Part shown: one piece after another, positions 1 through 10,140 of the stretch | Position numbering within the stretch: the first letter of the stretch is position 1 | Layout: each line of letters opens with the position of its first letter | Assembly: GCF_900240945.1 (NCBI RefSeq) | Contig: NZ_OESG01000014.1 | Location: 430,923-494,922 of the forward strand | DNA: 64,000 nucleotides | From: Mycobacterium sp. 3519A | GTDB taxonomy: Bacteria; Actinomycetota; Actinomycetes; Mycobacteriales; Mycobacteriaceae | Direction: 5' to 3' | Program-made: the position numbers and the translations under genes | Notes under the pieces: model-generated | Databases searched by the model: none | What the model saw: only the letters and a program-made list of their open reading frames with translations | What the model was told of the DNA's origin: nothing

Positions 1-964
1 CGCCGGCCAGGTCGTACATGGTGCGCACCACATCGGCCGCCGCGCGGACCCCGTGGGTGGCGGCCAGCCGCAACCGGGTGCGCGCCTCCACCGGCACCGA
101 TGGGCCTGCTTCGCTTGCCTGCCAAGCTGTTTCGACTGCCTGGTAGTAGAGCGCCCGCGCGCTCTCCAGATCCGCCTCGGTCCCGGCGACAGCGGCCTGG
201 ATGGTCGGACGTTCGGCGAGCGTGCGGGCGGAAGCCTGCGCCTTCTTGGCTCCGGCCAACACGACGAAGTCGTCGATGGCGGCGCGGGCGTTGCCCATCG
301 CGGCCGCGGTGATGCACGCCGCGAAGAATCCGAAGGGCGGGAACCGGTACAACGGCCGGTCGATCACCGGCCCGTCGAACAACGACAGCACCCGGTCATC
401 CGGAACGAACACGTCGTCGGCCACCGCGTCGTGACTTCCGGTGCCCCGCAGGCCGAGGGTGTGCCACGTGTCGAGCACCTGCAGTTGCGCGGTGGGCAAT
501 GCGACCACAGCGGGCCGGTCGTCGAGCACACATCCGGCGAAGAGGATGTCGGCGTGGGTGATTCCGCTGCAGAACGCCCACCGCCCCGACACCACCACGC
601 CGCCGGACACCCTGTGGGCCTTGCCTTGCGGCGCCCACACTCCCGCCGCCACGCCACGTCCGCCGCCGAAGTACTCCTCCCGACTGGTCGACGGCAGGTA
701 CGCGACCAGCAGGCTTGCCGTCGTTGCAATCGAGACGCACCACCCGGCCGAGGTGTCGCCGCGGGCGATCTGTTCGGCGCAACGCAGCGCGGTGCCCGGG
801 TCCAACTCGGGACCGTCCACTTCGACGGGGGCGCCTGCCCGCAGCAGGCCCGCGTCGCGCAACGCGTCGACGAGTTCGGCGGGCAACCGGCGCTCGGCAT
901 CGATCTGCGGCCCCAAACCGGCTGCCATATCGGCGATCTGTCGGGCACGCCCGTGAATGTCCAA
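1..964 (-). CDS. Acyl-CoA dehydrogenase-like flavoprotein (HsaA/hydroxylase type), C-terminus outside window
   Basis: About 321 residues are visible; the C-terminal end lies beyond base 1. The protein begins LDIHGRARQIADMAAGLGPQ and carries the family blocks RGDTSAGWCVSIATT (N-terminal helical domain), SGRWAFCSGITHADILFAG (beta domain) and WHTLGLRGTGSHDAVADDVFVP, the GLRGTGS signature of acyl-CoA dehydrogenases and the related two-component flavin hydroxylases. No ATG is in frame upstream, so I place the start at a TTG with a purine-rich stretch (GAGAGG) about 10 bases before it. It is divergent from a TetR gene with a palindrome between them, so it is probably that regulator's target. Substrate unknown; FAD-dependent dehydrogenation or FMNH2-dependent hydroxylation are both possible. 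Confidence 0.8.
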   Translation of the reverse strand, partial: MDIHGRARQIADMAAGLGPQIDAERRLPAELVDALRDAGLLRAGAPVEVDGPELDPGTALRCAEQIARGDTSAGWCVSIATTASLLVAYLPSTSREEYFGGGRGVAAGVWAPQGKAHRVSGGVVVSGRWAFCSGITHADILFAGCVLDDRPAVVALPTAQLQVLDTWHTLGLRGTGSHDAVADDVFVPDDRVLSLFDGPVIDRPLYRFPPFGFFAACITAAAMGNARAAIDDFVVLAGAKKAQASARTLAERPTIQAAVAGTEADLESARALYYQAVETAWQASEAGPSVPVEARTRLRLAATHGVRAAADVVRTMYDLAG

Positions 965-985
965 CTGTCCACGACCTCTCCGAGA

Positions 986-1011
986 GCTACACTGCTGTAG
1001 CTTAAAGCTAC
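986..1011. promoter_or_regulatory. Palindromic operator between flavoprotein and TetR genes
   Basis: GTAGCTT-A-AAGCTAC (997-1011) is a perfect 7-bp inverted repeat with one central base. It overlaps a second repeat, GCTAC-N6-GTAGC (986-1001), and a third TGTAGC follows at 1017-1022. It lies in the divergent intergenic region 44 bases before the TetR start, the usual place for an autoregulatory TetR operator. Function is inferred. Confidence 0.65.
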
Positions 1012-1055
1012 GGCACTGTAGCTTCACTGGCAGGGCGACTGTCAAGGAGGTGCCG

Positions 1056-1673
1056 ATGGCCCAGGCCGCGCAACGGCGCAATCGGCCCTACGCCCCCCGA
1101 CTGTCGCCCCAGCAACGCCGCGAACAACTGCTGGACATCGTGCTCGACGTGATCGACACCGAAGGTGTCGGCGCGGTCAGCATGGATGCGGTCGCCCGCC
1201 GCGCAGGCGTCACCCGACCGGTGGTGTACGGCCAATTCACCGATGCCAACGCGATGTTGCGCGCCTGCCTCGACCGCGAGGAACAGCGGGCCCTGGCGCA
1301 GATTCTGGACGCCATGCCCGGCGACGGTGCGGACACCGCCGAGGCGTTTCACCGCCTGTTCGACGCATATTTGACCGCGGTCGCCGAAGCGCCGCAGCGA
1401 TGGCGGTCGATCTTCATGATCGCCCCGAGTTGGACGCCCACGCTGAGTAGGAGCATCGCCAGGATCCGTGCGCACATGGTGCGGGATTGCGAAGCGGCGC
1501 TGCGTAAGTCACGCGCGGGCGGCAGACAGGCCGACCGCGAACTGTTGGCCCACCACCTGGTGGCCGCGCTGTGGGAATCGGGGCGACTGCTATTGGTGGC
1601 TCCCGACGAGTACAGCCACAAGCGCTTGTTGCGCTCGCTGGACGCGATGTTCGTCGCGCTCACGCAGCGGTGA
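1056..1673 (+). CDS. TetR/AcrR-family transcriptional regulator
   Basis: 205 residues. The N-terminal helix-turn-helix is RREQLLDIVLDVIDTEGVGAVSMDAVARRAGVTRPVVYGQFTD (about residues 20-62), typical TetR; the remaining helical C-terminal domain would bind the ligand. The ATG at 1056 is chosen because AAGGAGG sits 5 bases upstream. The gene is divergent from the flavoprotein and faces the protease gene, with the two stop codons directly abutting. The adjacent palindrome suggests it represses itself and the flavoprotein. Ligand unknown. Confidence 0.9.
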   Translation: MAQAAQRRNRPYAPRLSPQQRREQLLDIVLDVIDTEGVGAVSMDAVARRAGVTRPVVYGQFTDANAMLRACLDREEQRALAQILDAMPGDGADTAEAFHRLFDAYLTAVAEAPQRWRSIFMIAPSWTPTLSRSIARIRAHMVRDCEAALRKSRAGGRQADRELLAHHLVAALWESGRLLLVAPDEYSHKRLLRSLDAMFVALTQR

Positions 1674-3140
<1,467 letters not shown>

Positions 3141-4289
3141 TCAGCGGCCCGCCTGAAGTGTCAGCACGGTGATGTCGGGCGGCGCGCCGATCCGTACGGG
3201 CGGACCCCAGAATCCGGCGCCGCGCGTGACGTACAACTGGGTGCCGTCCACCGTGGACAGCCCCGCGAGGCTGGGCTGCGCCGCCCGGACCACGTAGTGG
3301 AACGGCCAGATCTGGCCTCCGTGGGTGTGTCCGGATAGTTGCAGATCGACGTCGCGGGCGGCGGCTTCTCGGACCAGCACCGGTTGATGGGCGAGTAGCA
3401 CGGTCGGACGCGACGAGTCCGTTCCGGTCATGGCGCGATCGAAATCGGGCCCGTCCGCGTGTTTCCCGCCTGCGACGTCGTTGACGCCGACCAGATCGAA
3501 CGCCGCCGCGCCCCGCCGGATCGCGGTGTTCTCATTGTGTAGCGGCCGTACTCCGAGCCGCTCCAGCTCGCGCAGCCACGCCGAGGTGTCGTCGACGAAG
3601 TACTCGTGGTTGCCGGTGACGAAGTAGGCACCCTCGCGAGAAACCAAGTCGGCCAACGGCTCTGCCGCCGAGCCGAGTTCCTCGACCGTGCCGTCCACCA
3701 GATCGCCGACGATGGCGACGAGGTCCGGTGCGGATTCGTTGATCATCCTGACGATCCGCTCGGTGTGCGCGCGACCCGCCATCGGGCCGAGGTGGATGTC
3801 CGATACGACCGCGATCCGGAAACCGGCGAAACCCGGGTCGAGGCGGCGCAGTCGCACCGGCACAGCCAGCAGTTCAGGTGGACCCAACGCGATGCGAGCG
3901 CCCACACCGATCAGGCCCACCGACGCCGCCCCGGCCGCTGCCGCCGTCGTCCTGGCGAGAAACAGCCGTCGGCTCATCGCCTGCTCGGCAGTCGTGCGCC
4001 GTCGCCGCCACGACAGTGCGAGCCGGACCGGTTCCGTCGCGAGCAGGATCAGGAACAGGTAGGCGGCCAGGCCGAACCAGAGGTAGCCGGGCCAGGCGAC
4101 CCACGCCGCGTCGGTGGGGCCGATGGCGCGCGGCAGCACGAGCGCTGCGACTAATAGCGCTGCGGCTGCCATCAGCGCGGCCGTCAACGCCCACCGCGTG
4201 CGTCCGGGTCGCGTCGTGTCCTTGACCAGACGCATCCACAGATACGCATGGATCAGCGCAAGGACCGCGACGAGGACGACGAAGAACAT
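3141..4289 (-). CDS. Membrane-anchored calcineurin-like metallophosphoesterase (YkuE/YaeI type), copy 1
   Basis: 382 residues. Several hydrophobic helices occupy the first 140 residues (including a Tat-like SRRLFLARTTAAAAG segment), followed by the phosphoesterase domain with metal-binding motifs SDIHLG, GDLVDG, GNHEYF and SGHTHGGQIWPFH. Binuclear-metal phosphoester hydrolysis is expected; B. subtilis YkuE and E. coli YaeI are relatives, but the substrate here is unknown. Its ATG lies one base after the stop codon of the upstream TenA gene, so the two are translationally coupled. A paralogue lies at 5562-6770. Confidence 0.9.
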   Translation of the reverse strand: MFFVVLVAVLALIHAYLWMRLVKDTTRPGRTRWALTAALMAAAALLVAALVLPRAIGPTDAAWVAWPGYLWFGLAAYLFLILLATEPVRLALSWRRRRTTAEQAMSRRLFLARTTAAAAGAASVGLIGVGARIALGPPELLAVPVRLRRLDPGFAGFRIAVVSDIHLGPMAGRAHTERIVRMINESAPDLVAIVGDLVDGTVEELGSAAEPLADLVSREGAYFVTGNHEYFVDDTSAWLRELERLGVRPLHNENTAIRRGAAAFDLVGVNDVAGGKHADGPDFDRAMTGTDSSRPTVLLAHQPVLVREAAARDVDLQLSGHTHGGQIWPFHYVVRAAQPSLAGLSTVDGTQLYVTRGAGFWGPPVRIGAPPDITVLTLQAGR

Positions 4290-4290
4290 G

Positions 4291-4929
4291 TCAGCTTTCG
4301 GGTGCGTACGCCGCCTGGAAGAACGCGAGTTCGAGTTCCATGGCGCGGCGGTACGCGGTGCGCACGCCAGGGGTGTCGCCGCCCTGTTCGTCGAGCAGTC
4401 GTTCCAACGATCGCGCGATGTCCTCGAATGCCGGATCGGCGTAGGTCTGCACCCATTCGGCGTACGGCCCGGCCGTGCTCGCGTCCAGTGACGACCCCAG
4501 CCATGCGTACAACCGCATGCACGGCGTCATCGCCGCGAAGATCTCGTCCAGCCCTCGACTGCACGCGGTGGCGAGCAGGAATTCCGTGTACGCGAGCGTC
4601 GCGGCCGCAGGCGTGACGTCTGCCATGTCGATCCCCCACTGCGCCGCGTAGGAGGAGTGCAGGCCCAGTTCGGTACGCACGCCCGCGACCAGATCCGCCA
4701 AGGTGAGCAGCGTCGCGGTGTCCTTGCTGCGGACCAACGCCATCGCGTATGCGCGGGCGAAGGATTCGAGGAAGAATGCGTCCTGCGCCACGTAGCCGGC
4801 GAACAGCGCCCGCGGCAGCGAGCCGTCGCCGATGCCGCGGACGAACGGATGGGCCAGCACGTCGGCGGCCAAATCGGCGCTGGCAGTCCACAACTGGCTG
4901 GAAAGCGGTTCGTCGGATTCGTGCGTCAT
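4291..4929 (-). CDS. tenA: TenA/PqqC-family protein, putative aminopyrimidine aminohydrolase (thiaminase II)
   Basis: 212 residues, all-helical TenA fold. LSSQLWTASADLAADVLAHPFVRGIGDGSL begins the family core; AMTPCMRLYAWLG carries the cysteine equivalent to the TenA nucleophile, and the C-terminal RAMELELAFFQAAY carries the acidic residue. Cys-type TenA proteins hydrolyse aminopyrimidine breakdown products of thiamine for salvage; that function is inferred from family. The start is ATG 4929 with GAGGAG just upstream. It forms a two-gene operon with the downstream metallophosphoesterase. No TPP riboswitch was recognised in the upstream 140 bases. Confidence 0.85.
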   Translation of the reverse strand: MTHESDEPLSSQLWTASADLAADVLAHPFVRGIGDGSLPRALFAGYVAQDAFFLESFARAYAMALVRSKDTATLLTLADLVAGVRTELGLHSSYAAQWGIDMADVTPAAATLAYTEFLLATACSRGLDEIFAAMTPCMRLYAWLGSSLDASTAGPYAEWVQTYADPAFEDIARSLERLLDEQGGDTPGVRTAYRRAMELELAFFQAAYAPES

Positions 4930-5070
4930 CGGTCTCCTCAACGGCTCGGGTGGAACGTTTCTCGATTGTTATTCAGGTTTGTCTCAGTTGTCACTTGGGT
5001 AACAGTGGTACCAGTGGTGTGGTGGCACATCACCGTCCACAGCGAAGAAAGAGATGAATGGAACATCGCA

Positions 5071-5577
5071 ATGAACACTGTCCTGTACTTCAGCCCCAGC
5101 GGGTCCGCTTATGAGACCCGCGCGTACACCACCGCGGACATCGCCGAACTCGTCAACAACCACGGTCTGCAGTGCCTGACCAGCACCGACCGGCAGTACG
5201 ACTTCTGGTTCACCTCCTCGACGCGCCGCTGCCAACGCCGCGCCAACCGGATCGCCACTGAACTGCTGCTGGCCACGACGTCCTTCACCGCGCGGACGGT
5301 CCCGTTGTTGCGTGGCCACGTCGTTGTCGCCACTCATGATTCTGACGGCGATCTCGACGGGCTCAGCTGGCAACAGCTGGACCTGCTGGCCGAGAAAGGC
5401 CGCTCGCTGACAAGCCGTGAGGAACGAATCCTCAACCGCCGCTTCGCGCGTGACGAGCGCCGCCAACGGCGCAACCGCTCAGTCGCTGCCACGGCCGAAG
5501 TAAAGCCGTTGCGTCGCAATGCAGACGAGCTGACCAGACCTGTTGTACATCGTCGAGGTGATCAGTCCGCGGCCTGA
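5071..5577 (+). CDS. Conserved hypothetical protein, basic C-terminus
   Basis: 168 residues from ATG 5071 (MNTVLYFSPSGSAYETRAYT). I do not recognise a family. The N-terminal half looks compact (YDFWFTSSTRRCQRRANRIATELLLATTSFTARTVPLLRGHVVVATHD), while the last 60 residues are rich in Arg, ending in a likely disordered basic tail. No good ribosome binding site precedes the ATG, so the start is uncertain. It is divergent from tenA, and its last 16 bases overlap the 3' end of the convergent phosphoesterase gene. Coding is supported by strong third-position GC bias and the absence of a better frame. Confidence 0.6.
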   Translation: MNTVLYFSPSGSAYETRAYTTADIAELVNNHGLQCLTSTDRQYDFWFTSSTRRCQRRANRIATELLLATTSFTARTVPLLRGHVVVATHDSDGDLDGLSWQQLDLLAEKGRSLTSREERILNRRFARDERRQRRNRSVAATAEVKPLRRNADELTRPVVHRRGDQSAA

Positions 5578-6770
5578 GGTCGACTCCGGGCGGTCCGCAG
5601 CGTCAGCAGGGTGATCTCACTGGGCGCGAACACGCGAAAAGGCGGGCCCCAGAAGCCGGTTCCCCGACTCGTGTAGAGCTGGGTCCGTCCGCCGTGTCGG
5701 CTGAGCCCCTGTACCGCCGGTTGCTCGAGGCGGACCAGCAGATGGAACGGCCAGATCTGTCCGCCGTGGGTGTGGCCCGACACCTGGAGGTCGACGCCGG
5801 CGTGAACGGCGTGGGCGACCTGTTTGGGTTGGTGCGCAAGCAGTAACACCGGCAAGGTGCGGTCGGCCCCCGCGAGGGCGGCGTCCAGATTCGCGCCGTG
5901 CCCGTGCACACCGGACCTCTGCGCGGTCGCGTCGTCGACGCCTGCGACGATCAGTCGGTCACCGCCGCGTTCGACCACGACGTGCCGGTTGTGCAGGGGC
6001 GTCCAGCCGATGCTGTCCATGTAGTCCAGCCAGCCCTGCGCCTCGTTGAAGTATTCATGGTTACCCGTGACGTACACCCGAGCCGAGGTGGCGCGCACCG
6101 ACGCCAGCGGGCTGGCCTGCGTCTCGCGGATGTCGACGGTGCCGTCGGCGATGTCGCCGACATGGCCGACGACGTCGGCGTCGAGCGTGTTCACCCGCGC
6201 GGCGACGGCTGCTGACCATCGGGAGCGGTCGATCGGCCCGTAGTGGGTGTCGGTGATCAGCACCACCCGCAGACCGTCAAGGCCAGCGCCGAGTCCGGCT
6301 ATGGCGACGTCGACCTTCTTGACCCGTGGGACGCGCATCGCCTCGGCATAGCCCCAGATCAGAAGTCCCGCCGCGATGACCACGACCGTCGCCGCGACCA
6401 CCCGGGACCGCAACGGGTTGTCGAACCCCGCGAACAGCAACGCCAATTGCACGATCTGGCCGAGCACCGAACAGGTGAACAGCACCCACGCCAGGCCGAG
6501 CAGAGCGTGTCCGGTGGCGGCGGCCCAGTCGAGATGCCGGTGGCCGTGGCCCAGCCTCAGCAGCACCGGCAGCGCAATGAGCATGACCACGAAAACCGTT
6601 GTGCCGCCGATGAAAACGGGCAGCGGCCAAGCCGCACCCGAACACAACAACGCCCACCAGGGCACACCGAACAACAGCAACAAGACGCCTGTGACGACGG
6701 CCATGCGCCGCCACCGTCGCCGCGGGCGGTCGACGGACTCGACTACGTCTGCCGGGGTGTCTGTGGTCAC
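5562..6770 (-). CDS. Membrane-anchored calcineurin-like metallophosphoesterase, copy 2
   Basis: 402 residues from a GTG. Four hydrophobic helices lie in residues 20-150, then the catalytic domain with TDTHYG, GDIADG, GNHEYF and SGHTHGGQIWPFH. The C-terminal block GLSRHGGRTQLYTSRGTGFWGPP matches copy 1 at 3141-4289 almost residue for residue, so the two are paralogues separated by tenA and a hypothetical gene. The first metal motif is TDTHYG here against SDIHLG in copy 1. Substrate unknown. Confidence 0.9.
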   Translation of the reverse strand: MTTDTPADVVESVDRPRRRWRRMAVVTGVLLLLFGVPWWALLCSGAAWPLPVFIGGTTVFVVMLIALPVLLRLGHGHRHLDWAAATGHALLGLAWVLFTCSVLGQIVQLALLFAGFDNPLRSRVVAATVVVIAAGLLIWGYAEAMRVPRVKKVDVAIAGLGAGLDGLRVVLITDTHYGPIDRSRWSAAVAARVNTLDADVVGHVGDIADGTVDIRETQASPLASVRATSARVYVTGNHEYFNEAQGWLDYMDSIGWTPLHNRHVVVERGGDRLIVAGVDDATAQRSGVHGHGANLDAALAGADRTLPVLLLAHQPKQVAHAVHAGVDLQVSGHTHGGQIWPFHLLVRLEQPAVQGLSRHGGRTQLYTSRGTGFWGPPFRVFAPSEITLLTLRTARSRPQAAD

Positions 6771-6822
6771 GTCTCGATCTACTGGTTCTTTGCGGAGGAC
6801 ATCAACGACGTTACCGGCGGTG

Positions 6823-7704
6823 TCACTGGACTCGCGACCGCAGACCCGATGCGGCTGAGCGCACGGCGTCGCTGATGTGGGTGATCATCGGGCTGTTGAG
6901 CTTCCAACACTGCCAATACAGCGGCACATCGAGATGGGCATCGCAGATGCGCACCACCGAACCATCGGCAAGCGGCCTCGCCGCCAACTGCTCGGGGAAC
7001 ATGCCCCACCCCAACCCGGCGTGCACCGCAGCGCCGAAACCCTCCGCCGTCGGCACAAAATGCTGCGGCCTCACGATGTCACGACGAAAAACCTTACGCA
7101 CCAACATATCCTGTAACGCATCGTCACGATTCCAGGCCAGCGACGGCGCACTGGCCGCCGCGTGCGCGGTGAACCCGCCTGCCAGATAGCGTTTTCGATA
7201 CGCCGGCGTGGCCACCGGCAGATAACGCATCACCCCCAGCGGCTGCACCCGACACCCCGGCACCGGATGACGCTCGGTGCTCACCGCCCCCATCACCACA
7301 CCCTCGCGCAACAGCCGCGTCGAGTGGTCCTGATCCTCGATGCGAACGTCGAACAACACCTCACCGACCGCCCCGAACACCGTGGTGAACCAGGTCGCCA
7401 TCGAATCGGCGTTGACCGCGATCGCGACCCGCGGCGCGACACCGTCGCTGCCACCCATCTCCGCCAGCACCTCCCCCTCCAACAACGCCACCTGCGCCGC
7501 CAACCGCAACAACGGCACCCCCGCCGCAGTGGCACGACACGGCTTCGCCCGCAGCACCAACACCTGACCCACCCGCTGCTCGAGCGCCTTGATCCGCTGA
7601 CTGACCGCCGACGGCGTCACATGCAACCGCTCCGCCGCCGCATCAAAACTGCCCAACTCCACCACCGCGGCGAACGCGGCAAGCTGCTGACCGTCCAGGT
7701 TCAC
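6823..7704 (-). CDS. lysG: LysR-family regulator LysG/ArgP of the divergent lysine exporter
   Basis: 293 residues. The N-terminal winged helix MNLDGQQLAAFAAVVELGSFDAAAERLHVTPSAVSQRIKALE is classical LysR of the ArgP/LysG subgroup; the C-terminal periplasmic-binding-like domain would sense Lys/Arg. It is back to back with lysE (71-base gap), the arrangement of C. glutamicum lysG-lysE and M. tuberculosis Rv1985c-Rv1986, which supports activation of lysE by basic amino acids. The GTG start at 7704 overlaps a palindrome, suggesting autoregulation. Confidence 0.93.
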   Translation of the reverse strand: MNLDGQQLAAFAAVVELGSFDAAAERLHVTPSAVSQRIKALEQRVGQVLVLRAKPCRATAAGVPLLRLAAQVALLEGEVLAEMGGSDGVAPRVAIAVNADSMATWFTTVFGAVGEVLFDVRIEDQDHSTRLLREGVVMGAVSTERHPVPGCRVQPLGVMRYLPVATPAYRKRYLAGGFTAHAAASAPSLAWNRDDALQDMLVRKVFRRDIVRPQHFVPTAEGFGAAVHAGLGWGMFPEQLAARPLADGSVVRICDAHLDVPLYWQCWKLNSPMITHISDAVRSAASGLRSRVQ

Positions 7705-7720
7705 ATTAGGAATGCTAATG
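7704..7720. promoter_or_regulatory. Putative LysG/ArgP binding palindrome
   Basis: CATTAG-GAATG-CTAATG is a perfect 6-bp inverted repeat spaced by 5, with a further half-site CATTAG at 7733-7738. It sits at the lysG start codon in the lysG-lysE divergent region. LysR proteins typically bind such interrupted dyads between divergent genes; binding is inferred. Confidence 0.6.
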
Positions 7721-7775
7721 CTACTGAAGAACCATTAGTTGGACTGATCTAGCGCCGGCTTCTAGCGTCGCCTTC

Positions 7776-8375
7776 ATGAGCTCGCCCCTGATCGTCGGTT
7801 TCATCGCCTCCTTTACGCTGATCGCCGCGATCGGCGCGCAGAACGCCTTCGTGCTGCGCCAGGGCATCCGACGCGAGCACGTGGTGCCCGTCGTCGCGCT
7901 GTGCACGGTGTCCGACATCGTGTTGATCGCGGCGGGCATAGCCGGTGTCGGGACCGTGATCAGCGCGCACCCCAGCGCGCTGGCCATCGCCAAATTCGGC
8001 GGCGCGCTGTTCCTCACCGGCTACGGCCTGCTGGCCGCGCGCCGCGCCCTGCGGCCGTCTGCGCTGACGCCCGCCGAAGCCGCACCCGCCCGGTTGCTCG
8101 ACGTGCTCCTCACCTGCGCTGCGATGACATTCCTCAACCCGCACGTCTACCTCGACACCGTCGTGCTGCTCGGCACGCTGGCCAACGAGCACCAGAACGA
8201 GCGCTGGCTGTTCGGCGTCGGCGCCGTCACCGCCAGCGCGGTCTGGTTCGTCAGCCTCGGCTTCGGCGCGCGACGGCTGGCCGGATTGTTCGCCACCCCG
8301 TTGACATGGCGCATCCTCGACGGCCTGATCGCGGTCATGATGATCGGACTCGGAGCGTCATTGGCCTTGTCCTGA
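7776..8375 (+). CDS. lysE: LysE-family basic amino acid exporter
   Basis: 199 residues with about six membrane helices. The opening [33 protein letters not shown] is the LysE signature, and [16 protein letters not shown] is the conserved mid-protein motif. It exports L-lysine/L-arginine across the inner membrane, protecting against excess basic amino acids from peptides. Induction by the divergent LysG is expected. Length and motifs are normal for the family. Confidence 0.95.
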   Translation: MSSPLIVGFIASFTLIAAIGAQNAFVLRQGIRREHVVPVVALCTVSDIVLIAAGIAGVGTVISAHPSALAIAKFGGALFLTGYGLLAARRALRPSALTPAEAAPARLLDVLLTCAAMTFLNPHVYLDTVVLLGTLANEHQNERWLFGVGAVTASAVWFVSLGFGARRLAGLFATPLTWRILDGLIAVMMIGLGASLALS

Positions 8376-8401
8376 CAGTTTCTCGTCGACACAATGACCC
8401 C

Positions 8402-9004
8402 ATGGGGGTCACCGACCAGATCCTTGGACTGCGGGATCGCAAAAAGATCAAGACGCGCGACACCATCCGCCGTGAAGCCCTGCGGCTGATCGAAGAGAAC
8501 GGCTACGCCAACACCACGATCGAGCAGATCGCGGAGGCCGCCGAGGTGTCGCCCAGCACCTTCTTCCGGTACTTCCCGTCCAAGGAAATGGTCCTGATGG
8601 CCAACGATCTGGACCAAGTCACCATCGACGCGCTCGCCCAGCAGCCCCCGGAACTCCCGTCACTGCAGGCTTTTCGCCGCGCACTCGAGATCACGATGGC
8701 GACGCTGTCCGAAGACGAGTGGCAGTTCGAACGGGCACGACTTCGGACGGTGCTGTCCATACCCGAACTCAAGGCGGCACAGTTCGACGAATACCGCCGC
8801 ACCGTCGCGGCGCTCACCGAGGCCGACTGCCGACGGACCGGTCGCGAACCCGATGATTTCGAGGTGCGCGTGTTCGTCGGGGCATTGGCGGGCGGATTGA
8901 TGGCGGTCATCGACCAGGCATCCGGTGTAGCCGACCGCATGTTCCGGGCACTCGACTTTATGGAAGCCGGTATGCCGTTGAGGTCAGTCGACGGACGATC
9001 CTGA
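8402..9004 (+). CDS. TetR-family transcriptional regulator
   Basis: 200 residues. The helix-turn-helix TRDTIRREALRLIEENGYANTTIEQIAEAAEVSPSTFFRYFPSKE (about 18-62) is typical TetR, and the C-terminal half resembles the MftR-like TetR_C group. The ATG at 8402 begins 27 bases after the lysE stop, so it may share the lysE transcript or have its own promoter. No palindrome was noticed in the short upstream gap. Target genes unknown. Confidence 0.88.
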   Translation: MGVTDQILGLRDRKKIKTRDTIRREALRLIEENGYANTTIEQIAEAAEVSPSTFFRYFPSKEMVLMANDLDQVTIDALAQQPPELPSLQAFRRALEITMATLSEDEWQFERARLRTVLSIPELKAAQFDEYRRTVAALTEADCRRTGREPDDFEVRVFVGALAGGLMAVIDQASGVADRMFRALDFMEAGMPLRSVDGRS

Positions 9005-9083
9005 CCAAACTCTGGTTATTTCAATCGATTTACGCGTGCGTCAGGTAGTTTCCTAGGCAGACAACTGTCGATCGGGGGGCATC

Positions 9084-10106
9084 ATGCACGCAGCCATTCG
9101 TCCACTGGCCACGGCCGGCGTTGCATTGGTAGGCGCCAGCGCTATTGCGGTGACGCCTGTCGCCGTGACGCCCCAGGAACTCACCCCGCAGGTGCACATT
9201 CCCGAAGTGCAGTTGCCGCAGGTGCAGTTGACGGCGTCGATCGCCGAGATCTTCACGTTCCCCGCCTTTCAGCAGTTCGTCCTCAATCAGATCGACGACG
9301 CGGTCACCCTCGGCCTCGGATTGGCAGGATCCGCAGCAGGATTGGGCCAATCAATCGCCGCGATTCCCTCGACACTGGTGACGACCACACAGCAGGTGCT
9401 CACCGGTGACCTGCTCGGCGCGCTCACCACCGTCGAAACCTATCTGGTGGGAAGCCTTGTCGCCGTTGGCGAACCGACCCTGGCCGCGATCATCGAACGA
9501 CGCCAGCGCGTGCTCGCGGTGAGCGAGGCGATGCAGGCAGCCTTCCCGACGGCCCTCATCGGGCTGGGCACCGGAGTCTTCGTCGCGGTCGACGGTGTGC
9601 TGCGCGCATCGATCATCGCCGGACAAGGGGTCGTGGACGCGCTACTGCCACCGAATCTGGGCAATCTGGTCAACGCCGTGGTCGGCGGCACCCAGCTGGT
9701 GGCCGGGTCGCTGGTCGACGGCGGTCAAGACATCGTTGACTCAATCGTGTTCGCACAGAAGACGATCGCGACCGCACTCGCCGCCAAGCCCGCGACGTCG
9801 GCTACCGCGTTCCGCACTGAGGCGACCGACGTCCCCGATCTGTCCCGCAAGACGACCATGGTCGCCGTCGACCAGTCGACCGAGAAGAAGAAGGAATCGG
9901 CGAGCGCCGAAGCCGGCCCGAAAACCACGCGCAAGTCGGCCGCGAAAGAGCACAAGGACGACTCAACGAAGCCCGATCAAAACGCCAGTGAGTCGCCGAA
10001 GGCCGATGCCGGCAAGAAGAGCGGCGATTCACACAAGCGCGAAACCAAGAAGGCAGGAACCAAGAAGGCGGACAAGGAATCCCGGTCCGAAGACGCCGCG
10101 AAGTAA
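9084..10106 (+). CDS. Secreted or surface protein with lysine-rich charged tail
   Basis: 340 residues. A hydrophobic N-terminal segment (RPLATAGVALVGASAIAVTPVAV) acts as signal peptide or anchor, followed by an Ala/Gly/Leu-rich helical middle (AGSAAGLGQSIAAIPST and similar, residues 50-235) and a strongly charged tail from about 255 rich in Lys, Glu, Ser and Asp (KKKESASAEAG, KKAGTKKADKESRSEDAAK). This layout is common in mycobacteria-restricted surface proteins; I recognise no named family. GGGGGG upstream supports ATG 9084. The tail could bind nucleic acid or cell-wall polymers, but that is speculation. Confidence 0.75.
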   Translation: MHAAIRPLATAGVALVGASAIAVTPVAVTPQELTPQVHIPEVQLPQVQLTASIAEIFTFPAFQQFVLNQIDDAVTLGLGLAGSAAGLGQSIAAIPSTLVTTTQQVLTGDLLGALTTVETYLVGSLVAVGEPTLAAIIERRQRVLAVSEAMQAAFPTALIGLGTGVFVAVDGVLRASIIAGQGVVDALLPPNLGNLVNAVVGGTQLVAGSLVDGGQDIVDSIVFAQKTIATALAAKPATSATAFRTEATDVPDLSRKTTMVAVDQSTEKKKESASAEAGPKTTRKSAAKEHKDDSTKPDQNASESPKADAGKKSGDSHKRETKKAGTKKADKESRSEDAAK

Positions 10107-10140
10107 GGCTTCAGCCGGCGCCTTCGGACCGTGCGGGTGT

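Noticed and set aside
10107..10140. Hairpin AAGGC/GCCTT as terminator after the lysine-rich tail gene
   Set aside because: Only a 5-bp stem with a long loop and no U-run.
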